From: Canna indica
Taxonomy: Eukaryota > Streptophyta > Magnoliopsida > Zingiberales > Cannaceae
Direction: 5' to 3'
Assembly: GCA_034359265.1 (NCBI GenBank)
Contig: CP136897.1
Location: forward strand, 31,793,501 to 31,857,500
Length of the DNA stretch: 64,000 bases
Below, one piece after another: positions 1 through 11,422 of this stretch. The position numbers were made by a program, and so were the translations under genes. Positions within the stretch are counted from its first letter, which is position 1. Each line of letters starts with the position of its first letter. The notes beneath the pieces were generated by a model, which was given only the letters and a program-made list of their open reading frames with translations, searched no databases and was not told where the DNA came from.

Positions 1-110
1 ATCGACAGCCAAGATTTATGGCGACGACGCCGTCCCTCCTTAACGTTTGGTTAGAAAGATTGGTAAAAAAAATGATCTCGTCGTGCAATCAAATAGGTAG
101 TAAAAAATCA
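1..110. other. Partial spacer at left edge
   Basis: This is the 3'-flanking part of the spacer of copy 1: the end of the GC-rich block, the dyad (here GACGACGCCGTC, one mismatch), the distal T-run and an interrupted main T-run. Nothing else is visible. Confidence 0.9.
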
Positions 111-227
111 AGTACAACACGAGGACTTCCCAGGGGGTCACCCATCCTAGTACTACTCTCGCCCAAGCACGCATAACTTCGGAGTTCTGATGGGATCCGG
201 TGCGTTAGTGCTAGTATGATCGCACCC
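111..227 (-). rRNA. 5S rRNA: 5S rRNA, copy 1
   Basis: The product is the 5S RNA of the cytosolic large ribosomal subunit. The sense sequence opens GGGTGCGATCATACC and includes the RNA polymerase III internal control region: A-box about 50-64, intermediate element about 67-72, C-box about 80-90. Copy 1 differs from the majority at C117T, C114T, A55T and C15T. Its terminator is interrupted: the six-A run on the plus strand is followed by TCA before the gene. Confidence 0.93.
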
Positions 228-585
228 GTCATGCACTTCTGATCGTTGGCTAATAAGGGTGAGCGTCCGAGGGACAGCTCGGGGTCATTTTCTTCGTCTC
301 TTCGCGCACCTTTCAGCGCCACGTGAAAATCTGAAATCAAACAATAATGCACGGAGTTACGCCCGTTTTAAACGAAAAATAATAATTGAAATGTTATTTT
401 TCTTATTTATTTACAAATTCTAATTTTTCGGGTCGGTTGGTCGATCAAGCCCGCCGTAGAGGTTGCGGCGGGCGATCGACAGCCAAGATTTATGGCGACG
501 ACGTCGTCCGTCCTTAATGTTTGGTTAGAAAGATTGGGAAAAAAAATGATCTCGTCGTGCATTCAAATAGGTAAAAAGAAAAAAA

Positions 586-702
586 GGTGCAACACGAGGA
601 CTTCCCCGGGGGTCACCCATCCTAGTACTACTCTCGCCCAAGCACACTTAACTTCGGAGTTCTGATGGGATCCGGTGCATTAGTGCTGGTATGATGGCAC
701 CC
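586..702 (-). rRNA. 5S rRNA: 5S rRNA, copy 2
   Basis: T96G, C57T, C24T, G7C. Short GC-block spacer on its 3' side, so the unit is 475 bp. Confidence 0.93.
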
Positions 703-1070
703 GTCATGCGCTTCTGATCATCGGCTAACAAGGGTGAGCGTCCGAGAGACAGCTCGGGGTCATTTTCTTCGTCTCTTCGCCCGCCTTTCAGCGCCACGTA
801 AAAAGCTGAAATCGGACAATAATGCACGGAGTTACGCCCGTTTTAAACGAAAAATAATAATTGAAATGTTATTTTTCTTATTTATTTACAAATTTTAATT
901 TTTCGGGTCGGTTGGTCGATCGAGCAGGCCGTAGAGGTTGCGGTGGGCCCCGCGCGGGCGATCGACAGCCAAGATTTATGGCGACGACGACGTCCGTCCT
1001 TAACGTTTGGTTAGAAAGATTGGTAAAAAAAATGATCTCGTCGTGCAATCAAATAGGTAGTAAAAGAAAA

Positions 1071-1187
1071 AGTGCAACATCAGGACTTCCCAGGGGGTAA
1101 CCCATCCTAGTACTACTCTCGCTCAAGCACGCTTAACTTCGAAGTTCTGATGGGATCTGGTGCTTTAGTGCTGGTATGATCACACCC
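1071..1187 (-). rRNA. 5S rRNA: 5S rRNA, copy 3 (diverged)
   Basis: Nine changes: C117T, G108A, C107G, G89T, G65A, C46T, G30A (destroys GGATCC), C24A, C6T. The T-run is broken by a C. G65 is at the A-box edge and G89 lies in the C-box, so function is doubtful. Confidence 0.85.
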
Positions 1188-1545
1188 GATATGCATTTTT
1201 GATCGTCGGCTAATAAGGGCGAGCGTCCGGGGGAGAGTTCGGGGGTCATTTTCTTCGTCTCTTTGCGCGCCTTTCAGCGCCACGTGAAAAGCTGAAATCG
1301 GACAATAATGCACGGAGTTACGCCCGTTTTAAACGAAAAATAATAATTGAAATGTTATTTTTCTTGTTTATTTACAAATTTTAATTTTTCGGGTCGGTTG
1401 GTCGATCGAGCCGGCCGTAGAGGTTGCGGCGGGCGATCGACAGCCAAATTTTATGGCGACGACGTCGTCCCTCCTTAACGTTTGGTTAGAAAGATTGGTA
1501 AAAAAAATGATCTCGTCGTGAAATCAAATAGGTAGTAAAAAAACA

Positions 1546-1662
1546 AGTGCAACCCGAGGACTTCTGAGGGGGTCACCAATCCTAGTACTACTCACGCCCA
1601 AGCACGCTTAACTTCGGAGTTCTGATGGGATCCGGTGCGTTAGTGCTGGTATGATCGCACCC
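1546..1662 (-). rRNA. 5S rRNA: 5S rRNA, copy 4
   Basis: C117T, T109G, G98A, G97C, G85T, A69T. T-run interrupted by G. Unit of 475 bp with the short GC block. Confidence 0.88.
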
Positions 1663-2029
1663 GTCATGCGCTTCTGATCGTCGGCTAATAAGGGTGAGCG
1701 TCCGAGAGGCAGCTCGGGGTCATTTTCTTCGTCTCTTCGCGCGCCTTTCTGCGCCACGTGAAAGCTGAAATCAGACAATAATACACCGAGTTACGCCCGT
1801 TTTAAACGAAAAATAATAGTTGAAATGTTATTTTTATTATTTATTTACAAATTTTAATTTTTCGGGTCGGTTGGTCCATGATGCCGGCTGTAGAGGTTGC
1901 GGCGGGCCCCGCGCCGGCGATCGACAGCCAAATTTAATTTCGACGACGTCGTCCGTCCTTAACGTTTGGTTAGAAAGATTGGTAAAAAAAATGATCTCGT
2001 CGTGCAATCAAATACGTAATAAAAAAAAG

Positions 2030-2146
2030 GGTGCAACACGAGGACTTCCCAGGGGGTCACCCATCCTAGTACTACTCTCGCACAAGCACGCTTAACTTCG
2101 GAGTTCTGATGGGATCCGGTGCGTTAGTGCTAGTATGATCGCACCC
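2030..2146 (-). rRNA. 5S rRNA: 5S rRNA, copy 5
   Basis: G65T, C15T. An extra C at the 3' end (CACCC before the T-run) resembles the commoner plant 5S end. Confidence 0.94.
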
Positions 2147-2502
2147 ATCATGCGCTTCTGATCGTCGGCTAATAATGGTGAGCGTCCGAGAGACAGCTCG
2201 GGGTCATTTTCTTTGTCTCTTCGCGCGCCTTTCAGCTCCACGTGAAAGCTGCAATCGGACAATAATGCATCGAGTTACGCCCGTTTTAAACGAAAAATAA
2301 TAATTGAAATGTTATTTTTCTTATTTATTTACAAATTTTAATTTTTCGGGTCGATTGGTCGATCGAGCCGGCCGTAGAGGTTGCGGCGGGCGATCGACAG
2401 CCAAATTTTATGGCGACGACGTCGTCCGTCCTTAACGTTTGGCTAGAAAGATTGGTAAAAAAAATGATCTCGTCGTGCAATCAAATAGGTAGTAAAAAAA
2501 AA

Positions 2503-2619
2503 GGTGCAACAAGAGGACTTCCTAGGGGGTTACCCATCCTAGTACTACTCTCGCCCAAGCACGATTAACTTCGGACTTCTGATGGGATCCAGTGCGTTAG
2601 TGTTGGTATGATCGCACCT
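2503..2619 (-). rRNA. 5S rRNA: 5S rRNA, copy 6 (diverged)
   Basis: Eight changes: G108T, G97A, G89A, G56T, C44G, C29T, G17A, G1A. G56T and G89A hit the A-box and C-box. Short GC block, unit 473 bp. Duplicated as copy 12. Confidence 0.87.
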
Positions 2620-2987
2620 GTCATGCACTTCTGATCGTCAGCTAATAAGGGTGAGCGTCCGAGGGATAGCTCGTGGTCATTTTCTTCGTCTCTTCGCGCG
2701 CCTTTCTGCACCACGTGAAAAGCTGAAATCGGACAATAATGCACGGAGTTACGCCCGTTTTAAGTGAAAAATAATAATTGAAATGTTATTTTTCATATTT
2801 ATTTACAAATTTTAATTTTTCGGGTCGGTTGGTCGATCGAGCCGGCCGTAGAGGTTGCGGCGGGCCCCGCGCGGGCGATCGACAGCCAAATTTTATGTCG
2901 ACGACGTCGTCCGTCCTTAACGTTTGGTTAGAAAGATTGGTAAAAAAAATGATCTCGTCGTGCAATCAAATAGGTAGTAAAAAAAAA

Positions 2988-3104
2988 AGTGCAACACGAG
3001 GACTTCCGAGGGGGTCACCCATCCTAGTACTACTTTAGCCCAAGCACGCTTAACTTCGGAGTTCGAATAGGATCTGGTGCGTTAGTGCTGGTATGATCGC
3101 ACCG
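2988..3104 (-). rRNA. 5S rRNA: 5S rRNA, copy 7 (diverged)
   Basis: Nine changes: C117T, G97C, G70A, G68T (both in or next to the intermediate element), A40C, C39T, C36T, G30A, G1C. GGATCC lost. Confidence 0.86.
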
Positions 3105-3472
3105 GCTATGCACTTCTTATCGTCGGCTAATAAGGGTGAGCGTCCGAGGGACAGCTCAAGGTCATCTTCTTCGTCTCTTCGCGCGCCTTTCAGCGCCACG
3201 TGAAAAGCTGAAATCGGACAATAATGCATGGAGTTACGCCTGTTTTAAACGAAAAATAATAATTGAAATGTTATTTTTCTTATTTATTTACAAATTTTAA
3301 TTTTTCGGGTCGGTTGGTCGATCGAGCAGGCCGTAGAGGTTGCGGCGGGCACCGCGCGGGCGATTGACAACCAAATTTTATGGCGACGATGTCGTCCGTC
3401 CTTAACGTTTTGTTAGAAAGATTGGTAAAAAAAATGATCTCGTCGTGCAATCAAATATGTAGTAAAAAAAAA

Positions 3473-3589
3473 GGTGCAACACGGGGACTTCACAGGGGGT
3501 CACCCATCCTAGTACTACTCTCGCCCGAGCACGCTTAACTTTGCAGTTTTGATGGGATCCGGTGGGTTAGTACTGGTATGATCGCACCC
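3473..3589 (-). rRNA. 5S rRNA: 5S rRNA, copy 8 (diverged)
   Basis: T106C, G98T, T63C, G48A, C46G, G41A, G25C, C18T. T63C is inside the A-box. Confidence 0.87.
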
Positions 3590-3957
3590 ATTATGCATTT
3601 CTGATCATCGGCTAATAAGGGTGAGCGTCCGAGGGACAGCTTGTGGTCATTTTCTTCGTCTCTTCGCGTGCCTATCAGCGCCACGTGAAAAGCTGAAATA
3701 AGACAATAATGCACGGAGTTACGCCCGTTTTAAACGAAAAATAATAATTGAAATGTTATTTTTCTTATTTATTTACAAATTTTAATTTTTCGGGTCGGTT
3801 GGTCGATCGAGCCGGCCATAAAGGTTGCGGCGGGGCCCGCGCGGGCGATCGACAGCTAAGATTTATGGCGACGACTTCGTCCGTCCTTAACGTTTGGTTA
3901 GAAAGATTGGTAAAAAAAATGATCTCGTCGTGCAATCAAATAGGTAGTAAAAAAACA

Positions 3958-4074
3958 AGTGCAACACGAGGACTTCCTAGGGGGTCACCCATCCTAGTAC
4001 TACTCTCGCCCAAGCACACTTAACTTCGGAGTTCTAATAGGATCCGATGCGTTAATGCTAGTATGATCGCACCC
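3958..4074 (-). rRNA. 5S rRNA: 5S rRNA, copy 9 (diverged)
   Basis: Eight changes, all transitions: C117T, G97A, C57T, C39T, C36T, C28T, C20T, C15T. The T-run has a G inserted two bases from the gene. Confidence 0.88.
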
Positions 4075-4442
4075 GTTATGCACTTCTTATCGTCGGCTAA
4101 TAAGGGTGAGCGTCCGAGGGATAGCTCAAGGTCATCTTCTTCGTCTCTTCCCGCGCCTTTCAGCGCCACGTGAAAAGCTGAAATCGGACAATAATGCATG
4201 GAGTTACGCCCGTTTTAAACGAAAAATAATAATTGAAATGTTATTTTTCTTATTTATTTACAAATTTTAATTTTTCGGGTCGGTTGGTCGATCGAGCCGG
4301 CCGTAGAGGTTGCGGCGGGCCCCGCGCGGGCGATCGACAACCAAATTTTCTGGCGACAACGTCGTCCGTCCTTAACGTTTGGTTAGAAAGATTGGTAAAA
4401 AAAATGATCTCGTCGTGCAATCAAATAGGTAGTAAAAAAAAA

Positions 4443-4559
4443 GGTGCAACACGAGGACTTCCCAGGGGGTCACCCATCCTAGTACTACTCGCGCCCAAGC
4501 ACGCTTAACTTCGGAGTTCTGATGGGATCCGGTGAGTTAGTGCTGGTATGATCGCACCC
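4443..4559 (-). rRNA. 5S rRNA: 5S rRNA, copy 10
   Basis: A69C and G25T only. Nine-T terminator, canonical upstream elements. Confidence 0.96.
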
Positions 4560-4598
4560 GTCATGCATTTCTGATCGTCGGCTAATAAGGGTGAGCGT

Positions 4599-4614
4599 CC
4601 GAGGGATAGCTCGG
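4599..4614. repeat. Short inverted repeat upstream of 5S copy 10
   Basis: CCGAG and CTCGG face each other across 6 bp, at -40 to -55. The same pair recurs in most spacers; in the 11-24 kb region the left arm is often weakened (CCGAGTG). Function unknown; it lies just outside the known start-proximal elements. Confidence 0.6.
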
Positions 4615-4927
4615 GGTCATTTTCTTCATATCTTCGCGCGCCTTTTAGCGCCACGTGAAAAGCTGAAATCGGACAATAATGCACGGAGTTACGCCCGTTT
4701 TAAACGAAAAATAATAATTGAAATGTTATTTTTCTTATTTATTTACAAATTTTAATTTTTCGGGTCGGTTGGTCAATCGAGCCGGCCGAAGAGGTTGCGG
4801 CGGGCCCCGCGCGGGCAATCGACAGCCAAATTTTATGTCGACGACGTCGTCCGTCCTTAACGTTTGGTTAGAAAGATTGGTAAAAAAAATGATCTCGTCG
4901 TGCAATCAAATAGGTAGTAAAAAAAAA

Positions 4928-5044
4928 TGTGCAACACGAGGACTTCCGAGGGGGTCACCCATCCTAGTACTAATCTCGCCCAAGCACGCTTAACTACGGA
5001 GTTCTCATGGGATCCGGTGCGTTAGTGCTGGTATGATCGCACCC
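4928..5044 (-). rRNA. 5S rRNA: 5S rRNA, copy 11
   Basis: C117A, G97C, G72T, A49T, C39G. Closest relative is copy 13. Confidence 0.92.
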
Positions 5045-5400
5045 GTCATGCGCTTCTGATCGTCGGCTAATAAGGGTGAGCGTCCGAGAGACAGCTCGGG
5101 GTCATTTTCTTTGTCTCTTCGCGCGCCTTTCAGCTCCACGTGAAAGCTGCAATCGGACAATAATGCACCGAGTTACGCCCGTTTTAAACGAAAAATAATA
5201 ATTGAAATGTTATTTTTCTTATTTATTTACAAATTTTAATTTTTCGGGTCGATTGGTCGATCGAGCCGGCCGTAGAGGTTGCGGCGGGCGATCGACAGCC
5301 AAATTTTATGGCGACGACGTCATCCGTCCTTAACGTTTGGTTAGAAAGATTGGTAAAAAAAATGATCTCGTCGTGCAATCAAATAGGTAGTAAAAAAAAA

Positions 5401-5517
5401 GGTGCAACAAGAGGACTTCCTAGGGGGTTACCCATCCTAGTACTACTCTCGCCCAAGCACGATTAACTTCGGACTTCTGATGGGATCCAGTGCGTTAGTG
5501 TTGGTATGATCGCACCT
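5401..5517 (-). rRNA. 5S rRNA: 5S rRNA, copy 12 (diverged)
   Basis: Carries the eight changes of copy 6 and the same short spacer; unit 473 bp. Confidence 0.87.
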
Positions 5518-5885
5518 GTCATGCACTTCTGATCGTCAGCTAATAAGGGTGAGCGTCCGAGGGATAGCTCGTGGTCATTTTCTTCGTCTCTTCGTGCGCC
5601 TTTTAGCGCCACGTGAAAAGCTGAAATCGGAAAATAATGCACGGAGTTACGCCCGTTTTAAACGAAAAATAATAATTGAAATGTTATTTTTCTTATTTAT
5701 TTACAAATTTTAATTTTTCGGGTCGGTTGGTCGATCGAGCCGGCCGTAGAGGTTGCGGCGGGCCCCGCGCGGGCGATCGACAGCCAAATTTTATGTCGAC
5801 GACGTCGTCCGTCCTTAACGTTTGGTTAGAAAGATTGGTAAAAAAAATGATCTCGTCGTGCAATCAAATAGGTAGTAAAAAAAAA

Positions 5886-6002
5886 TGTGCAACACGAGGA
5901 CTTCCGAGGGGGTCACCCATCCTAGTACTAATCTCGCCCAAGCACGCTTAACTTCGGAGTTCTCATGGGATCCGGTGCGTTAGTGTTGGTATGATCGCAC
6001 CC
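5886..6002 (-). rRNA. 5S rRNA: 5S rRNA, copy 13
   Basis: C117A, G97C, G72T, C39G, G17A; sister of copy 11. Confidence 0.92.
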
Positions 6003-6370
6003 GACATGCATTTCTGATCGTCGGCTAATAAGGGTGAGCGTCCGAGGGATAGCTCGGGGTCATTTTCTTCGTCTCTTCGCGTGCCTTTCAGCGCCACGTG
6101 AAAAGCTGAAATAAGACAATAATGCACGGAGTTACGCCCGTTTTAAACGAAAAATAATAATTGAAATGTTATTTTTCTTATTTATTTACAACTTTTAATT
6201 TTTTGGGTCGGTTGGTCGATCGAGCCGGCCGTAGAGGTTGCGGCGGGCCCCGCGCGAGCGATCGACAGCCAAATTTTATGTCGACGACGTCGTCCGTCCT
6301 TAACGTTTGGTTAGAAAGATTGGTAAAAAAAATGATATCGTCGTGCAATCAAATAGGTAGTAAAAAAAAT

Positions 6371-6487
6371 GGTGCAACACCAGGACTTCCCAGGGGGTCA
6401 CCCTTCCTAGTACTACTCTCAGCCAAGCACGCTTAACTTCGGAGTTCTGATGGGATCCGGTGCGTTAGTGCTGGTATGATCGCACCC
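6371..6487 (-). rRNA. 5S rRNA: 5S rRNA, copy 14
   Basis: C107G, T84A (C-box), C67T, G66C. Shares C107G, T84A and G66C with copy 23. Main T-run shortened by a T on the plus strand next to the gene. Confidence 0.92.
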
Positions 6488-6855
6488 GTCATTTACTTCT
6501 GATCGTCGGCTAATACGGGTGAACGTCCGAGGGATAGCTCGGGGTCATTTTCTTCGTCTCTTCGCTCGCCTTTTAGCGCCACGTGAAAAGCTGAAATCGG
6601 ACAATAATGCACGGAGTTACGCCCGTTTTAAACGAAAAATAATAATTGAAATGTTATTTTTCTTATTTATTTACAAATTTTAATTTTTTGGATCGGTTGG
6701 TCGATCGAGCCGGCCGTAGATGTTGCGGCGGGCCCCGCGCGGGCGATCGACAGCCAAATTTTATGTCGACGACGTCGTCCGTCCTTAACGTTTGGTTAGA
6801 AAGATTGGTAAAAAAAATGATATCATCGTGCAATCAAATAGGTAGTAAAAAAAAA

Positions 6856-6972
6856 GGTGCAACACGAGGACTTCCCAGGGGGTCACCCATCCTAGTACTA
6901 CTCTCGCCCAAGCAAGCTTAACTTCGGAGTTCTGATGGGATCCGGTGCGTTAGTGCTGGTATGATCGCACCT
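6856..6972 (-). rRNA. 5S rRNA: 5S rRNA, copy 15
   Basis: G58T (A-box), G1A. First of three near-identical units. Confidence 0.95.
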
Positions 6973-7340
6973 GTCATTTACTTCTGATCGTCGGCTAATA
7001 AGGGTGAACGTCCGAGGGATAGCTCGGGGTCATTTTCTTCGTCTCTTCGCTCGCCTTTTAGCGCCACGTGAAAAGCTGAAATCGGACAATAATGCACGGA
7101 GTTACGCCCGTTTTAAACGAAAAATAATAATTGAAATGTTATTTTTCTTATTTATTTACAAATTTTAATTTTTTGGATCGGTTGGTCGATCGAGCCGGCC
7201 GTAGATGTTGCGGCGGGCCCCGCGCGGGCGATCGACAGCCAAATTTTATGTCGACGACGTCGTCCGTCCTTAACGTTTGGTTAGAAAGATTGGTAAAAAA
7301 AATGATATCATCGTGCAATCAAATAGGTAGTAAAAAAAAA

Positions 7341-7457
7341 GGTGCAACACGAGGACTTCCCAGGGGGTCACCCATCCTAGTACTACTCTCGCCCAAGCAA
7401 GCTTAACTTCGGAGTTCTGATGGGATCCGGTGCGTTAGTGCTGGTATGATCGCACCC
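7341..7457 (-). rRNA. 5S rRNA: 5S rRNA, copy 16
   Basis: G58T only. Confidence 0.96.
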
Positions 7458-7825
7458 GTCATTTACTTCTGATCGTCGGCTAATAAGGGTGAACGTCCGA
7501 GGGATAGCTCGGGGTCATTTTCTTCGTCTCTTCGCTCGCCTTTTAGCGCCACGTGAAAAGCTGAAATCGGACAATAATACACGGAGTTACGCCCGTTTTA
7601 AACGAAAAATAATAATTGAAATGTTATTTTTCTTATTTATTTACAAATTTTAATTTTTTGGATCGGTTGGTCGATCGAGCCGGCCGTAGATGTTGCGGCG
7701 GGCCCCGCGCGGGCGATCGACAGCCAAATTTTATGTCGACGACGTCGTCCGTCCTTAACGTTTGGTTAGAAAGATTGGTAAAAAAAATGATATCATCGTG
7801 CAATCAAATAGGTAGTAAAAAAAAA

Positions 7826-7942
7826 GGTGCAACACGAGGACTTCCCAGGGGGTCACCCATCCTAGTACTACTCTCGCCCAAGCAAGCTTAACTTCGGAGT
7901 TCTGATGGGATCCGATGCGTTAGTGCTGGTATGATCGCACCC
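7826..7942 (-). rRNA. 5S rRNA: 5S rRNA, copy 17
   Basis: G58T, C28T. Confidence 0.95.
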
Positions 7943-8310
7943 GTCATGCACTTCTGATCGTCGGCTAATAAGGGTGAGCATTCGAGGGATAGCTCGGGGT
8001 CATTTTCTTCGTCTCTTCGCGCGCCTTTTAGCGCCACGTGAAAAGCTGAAATCGGACAATAATGCACGGAGTTACGCCCATTTTAAAAGAAAAATAATAA
8101 TTAAAACGTTATTTTTCTTATTTATTTACAAATTTTAATTTTTCGAGTTGGTTGGTCGATCGAGCCGGCCGTAGAGGTTGCGGCGGACCCCGCGCGGGCG
8201 ATCGACAGCCAAATTTTATGGCGACGACGTCGTCCGTCCTTAACGTTTGGTTAGAAAGATTGGTAAAAAAAATGATATCATCGTGCAATCAAATATGTAG
8301 TAAAAAAAAA

Positions 8311-8427
8311 GGTGCAACACGAGGACTTCCCAGGGGGTCACCCATCCTAGTACTACTCTCGCCCAAGCAAGCTTAACTTCGGAGTTCTGATGGGATCCGA
8401 TGCGTTAGTGCTGGTATGATCGCACCC
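8311..8427 (-). rRNA. 5S rRNA: 5S rRNA, copy 18
   Basis: G58T, C28T; the spacer on its 3' side lacks the usual GTCGG at the GC-block edge (GAGTTGG). Confidence 0.95.
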
Positions 8428-8795
8428 GTCATGCACTTCTGATCGTCGGCTAATAAGGGTGAGCGTTCGAGGGATAGCTCGGGGTCATTTTCTTCGTCTC
8501 TTCGCGCGCCTTTTAGCGTCACGTGAAAAGCTGAAATCGGACAATAATGCACGGAGTTACGCCCGTTTTAAACGAAAAATAATAATTGAAATGTTATTTT
8601 TCTTATTTATTTTCAAATTTTAATTTTTCGGGTCGGTTGGTCGATCGAGCCGGCCATAGAGGTTGTGGCGGGCCCCACGCGGGCGATCGACAGCCAAATT
8701 TTATGTCAACGACGTCGTCCGTCCTTAACGTTTGGTTAGAAAGATTGGTAAAAAAAATGATATCGTCGTGCAATCAAATAGGTAGTAAAAAAAAA

Positions 8796-8913
8796 GGTGC
8801 AACACGAGGACTTCCCAGGGGGGTCACCCATCCTAGTACTACTCTCGCCCAAGCAAGCTTAACTTCGGAGTTCTGATGGGATCCGATGCGTTAGTGCTGG
8901 TATGATCACACCT
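8796..8913 (-). rRNA. 5S rRNA: 5S rRNA, copy 19 (118 nt)
   Basis: One extra C in the C91-C95 run, plus G58T, C28T, C6T, G1A. Same set as copy 22. Confidence 0.92.
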
Positions 8914-9273
8914 GTCATGCACTTCTGATCGTCGGCTAATAAGGGTGAGCGTCCGAGGGATAGCTCGGGGTCATTTTCTTCATCTCTTCGCGCGCCTTTT
9001 AGCGCCACGTGAAATGCTGAAATCGGACAATAATGCCCGGAGTTACGCCCGTTTTAGACGAAAAATAATAATTGAAATGTTATTTTTCTTATTTATTTAC
9101 AAATTTTAATTTTTCGGGTCGATCGAGCCGGCCGTAGAGGTTGCGGCAGGCCCCGCGCGGGCGATCGACAGCCAAATTTTATGTCGACGACGTCGTCCGT
9201 CCTTAACGTTTGGTTAGAAAGATTGGTAAAAAAAATGATATCGTCGTGCAATCAAATAGGTAGTAAAAAAAAA

Positions 9274-9390
9274 GGTGCAACACGAGAAGTTCCCAGGGGG
9301 TCACCCATCCTAGTACTACTCTCGCCCAAGCCCGCTTAACTTCGGAGTTCTGATGGGATCCGGTGCGTTAGTGCTAGTATGATCCCTCCC
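9274..9390 (-). rRNA. 5S rRNA: 5S rRNA, copy 20
   Basis: C104T, G102C, T59G, C15T, C6G, T4A. Its 3' spacer lost 8 bp (GGTTGGTC) beside the GC block; unit 478 bp. Confidence 0.9.
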
Positions 9391-9758
9391 GTCTTGCACT
9401 TCTGATCGTCGGCTAATAAAGGTGAGCGTCCGAGGGATAGCTCGGGGTCATTTTCTTCGTCTCTTCGCGCGCCTTTTAGCGCCACGTGAAAAGCTAAAAT
9501 CGGACAATAATGCACGGAGTTACGCCCGTTTTAAACGAAAAATAATAATTGAAATGTTATTTTTCTTATTTATTTACAAATTTTAATTTTTCGGGTCGGT
9601 TGGTCGATCGAGCCGGCTGTAGAGGTTGCGGCGGGCCCCGCGCGGGCGATCGACCGCCAAATTTTATGTCGACGATGTCGTCCGTCCTTAATGTTTGGTT
9701 AGAAAGATTGGTAAAAAAAATGATATCGTCGTGCAATCAAATAGGTAGTAAAAAAAAA

Positions 9759-9875
9759 AGTGCAACACGAGGACTTCCGAAGGGGTCACCCATCCTAGTA
9801 CTACTCTCGCCCAAGCACGCTTAACTTCGGAGTTCTGATGGGATCCGGTGAGTTAGTGCTAGTATGATCGCACCC
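9759..9875 (-). rRNA. 5S rRNA: 5S rRNA, copy 21
   Basis: C117T, G97C, C95T, G25T, C15T. Confidence 0.92.
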
Positions 9876-10243
9876 GACAAGCACTTCTGATCATCGGCTA
9901 ATAAGGGTGAGCGTCCGAGGGATAGCTCGGGGTCATTTTCTTCGTCTCTTCGCTCGCCTTTTAGCGCCATGTGAAAAGCTGAAATCGGACAATAATGCAC
10001 GGAGTTACGCCCGTTTTAAACGAAAAATAATAATTGAAATGTTATTTTTCTTATTTATTTACAAATTTTAATTTTTCGGGTCGGTTGGTCGATCGAGCCG
10101 GCCATAGAGGTTGTGGCGGGCCCCACGCGGGCGATCGACAGCCAAATTTTATGTCAACGACGTCGTCCGTCCTTAACGTTTGGTTAGAAAGATTGGTAAA
10201 AAAAATGATATCGTCGTGCAATCAAATAGGTAGTAAAAAAAAA

Positions 10244-10361
10244 GGTGCAACACGAGGACTTCCCAGGGGGGTCACCCATCCTAGTACTACTCTCGCCCAA
10301 GCAAGCTTAACTTCGGAGTTCTGATGGGATCCGATGCGTTAGTGCTGGTATGATCACACCT
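10244..10361 (-). rRNA. 5S rRNA: 5S rRNA, copy 22 (118 nt)
   Basis: Extra C in the C91-C95 run, G58T, C28T, C6T, G1A; duplicate of copy 19. Confidence 0.92.
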
Positions 10362-10729
10362 GTCATGCACTTCTGATCGTCGGCTAATAAGGGTGAGCGT
10401 CCGAGGGATAGCTCGGGGTCATTTTCTTCATCTCTTCGGGCGCCTTTTAGCGCCACGTGAAATGCTGAAATCGGACAATAATGCACGGAGTTACGCCCGT
10501 TTTAGACGAAAAATAATAATTGAAATGGTATTTTTCTTATTTATTTACAAATTTTAATTTATCGGGTCGGTTGGTCGATCGAGCCGGCCGTAGAGGTTGC
10601 GGCGGGCCCCGCGCGGGCGATCGAAAGCCAAATTTTATGTCGACGACGTCGTCTATCCTTAACGTTTGGTTAGAAAGATTGGTAAAACAAATGATATCGT
10701 CGTGCAATCAAATAGGTAGTAAAAAAAAT

Positions 10730-10846
10730 GGTGCAACACCAGGACTTCCCAGGGGGTCACCCTTCCTAGTACTACTCTCGGCCAAGCACGCTTAACTTCG
10801 TAGTTCTGATGGGATCCGGTGCGTTAGTGCTGGTATGATCGCACCC
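10730..10846 (-). rRNA. 5S rRNA: 5S rRNA, copy 23
   Basis: C107G, T84A, G66C, C46A. Distal T-run broken by G. Confidence 0.92.
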
Positions 10847-11213
10847 GTCATTTACTTCTGATCGTCGGCTAATAAGGGTGAGCGTCCGAGGGATAGCTCG
10901 GGGTCATTTTCTTCGTCTCTTCGCTCGCCTTTTAGCGCCACGTGAAAAGCTGAAATCGGACAATAATGCACGGAGTTACGCCCGTTTTAAACGAAAAATA
11001 ATAATTGAAATGTTATTTTTCTTATTTATTTACAAATTTTAATTTTTTGGGTCGGTTGGTCGATCGAGCCGGCCGTAGAGGTTGCGGCGGGCCCCGCGCG
11101 GGCGATCAATAGCCAAATTTTATGTCGACGACGTCGTCTATCCTTAACGTCTGGTTAGAAAGATTGGTAAAAAAAATGATCTCGTCGTGCGATCAAATAA
11201 GTAGTAAAAAAAA

Positions 11214-11330
11214 AGTGCAACACGAGGTCTTCCCAGGGGGTCACCCATCCTAGTACTACTCGCGCCCGAGCACGCTTAACTTCGGAGTTCTGATGGGATC
11301 CGGTGCGTTAGTGCTGGTATGATCGCACCC
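11214..11330 (-). rRNA. 5S rRNA: 5S rRNA, copy 24
   Basis: C117T, T103A, A69C, T63C. Confidence 0.93.
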
Positions 11331-11353
11331 CTCATACACTTCTGATCGTCGGC

Positions 11354-11359
11354 TAATAA
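11354..11359 (-). promoter_or_regulatory. TATA-like element of 5S copy 24
   Basis: On the minus strand this reads TTATTA at -29 to -24 from the first G of the gene. Plant 5S genes are known to use a TATA-like motif near -28, a GC near -12 and a C at -1. The usual flank here has G at -12 and C at -1. The element recurs at the same distance in almost every unit; exceptions are noted under copies 83, 90, 104, 109 and 116. Confidence 0.75.
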
Positions 11360-11422
11360 GGGTGAGCGTCTGAGGGATAGCTCGGGGTCATTTTCTTCGT
11401 CTCTTCGCGCCCTTTTTAGCGC

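Larger units (their letters stand above)
2147..5517. repeat. Displaced duplicate units (copies 6 and 12), offset 2898 bp
   Basis: 2147-2619 and 5045-5517 share the short spacer, the eight-change gene and upstream variants, with only a few differences, five intervening units apart. Confidence 0.85.
6488..7942. repeat. Three nearly identical consecutive units (copies 15-17)
   Basis: Units of exactly 485 bp share rare spacer changes (GATCGGTTGG, TAGATGTTGC, ATATCATCG) and the gene variant G58T. They differ at only a handful of bases, indicating very recent tandem amplification. Confidence 0.9.
8428..10361. repeat. Duplicate units with an extra base in the gene (copies 19 and 22), offset 1448 bp
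   Basis: Both carry one extra C in the C-run of the gene, the same four substitutions and the same GC-block changes (GGCCATAGAGGTTGTGG). Two other units separate them. Confidence 0.85.

Noticed and set aside
6488..7942. Functional special 5S subtype represented by the three identical units
   Set aside because: The shared features are a handful of spacer changes and G58T. Recent tandem duplication accounts for them without a separate function.
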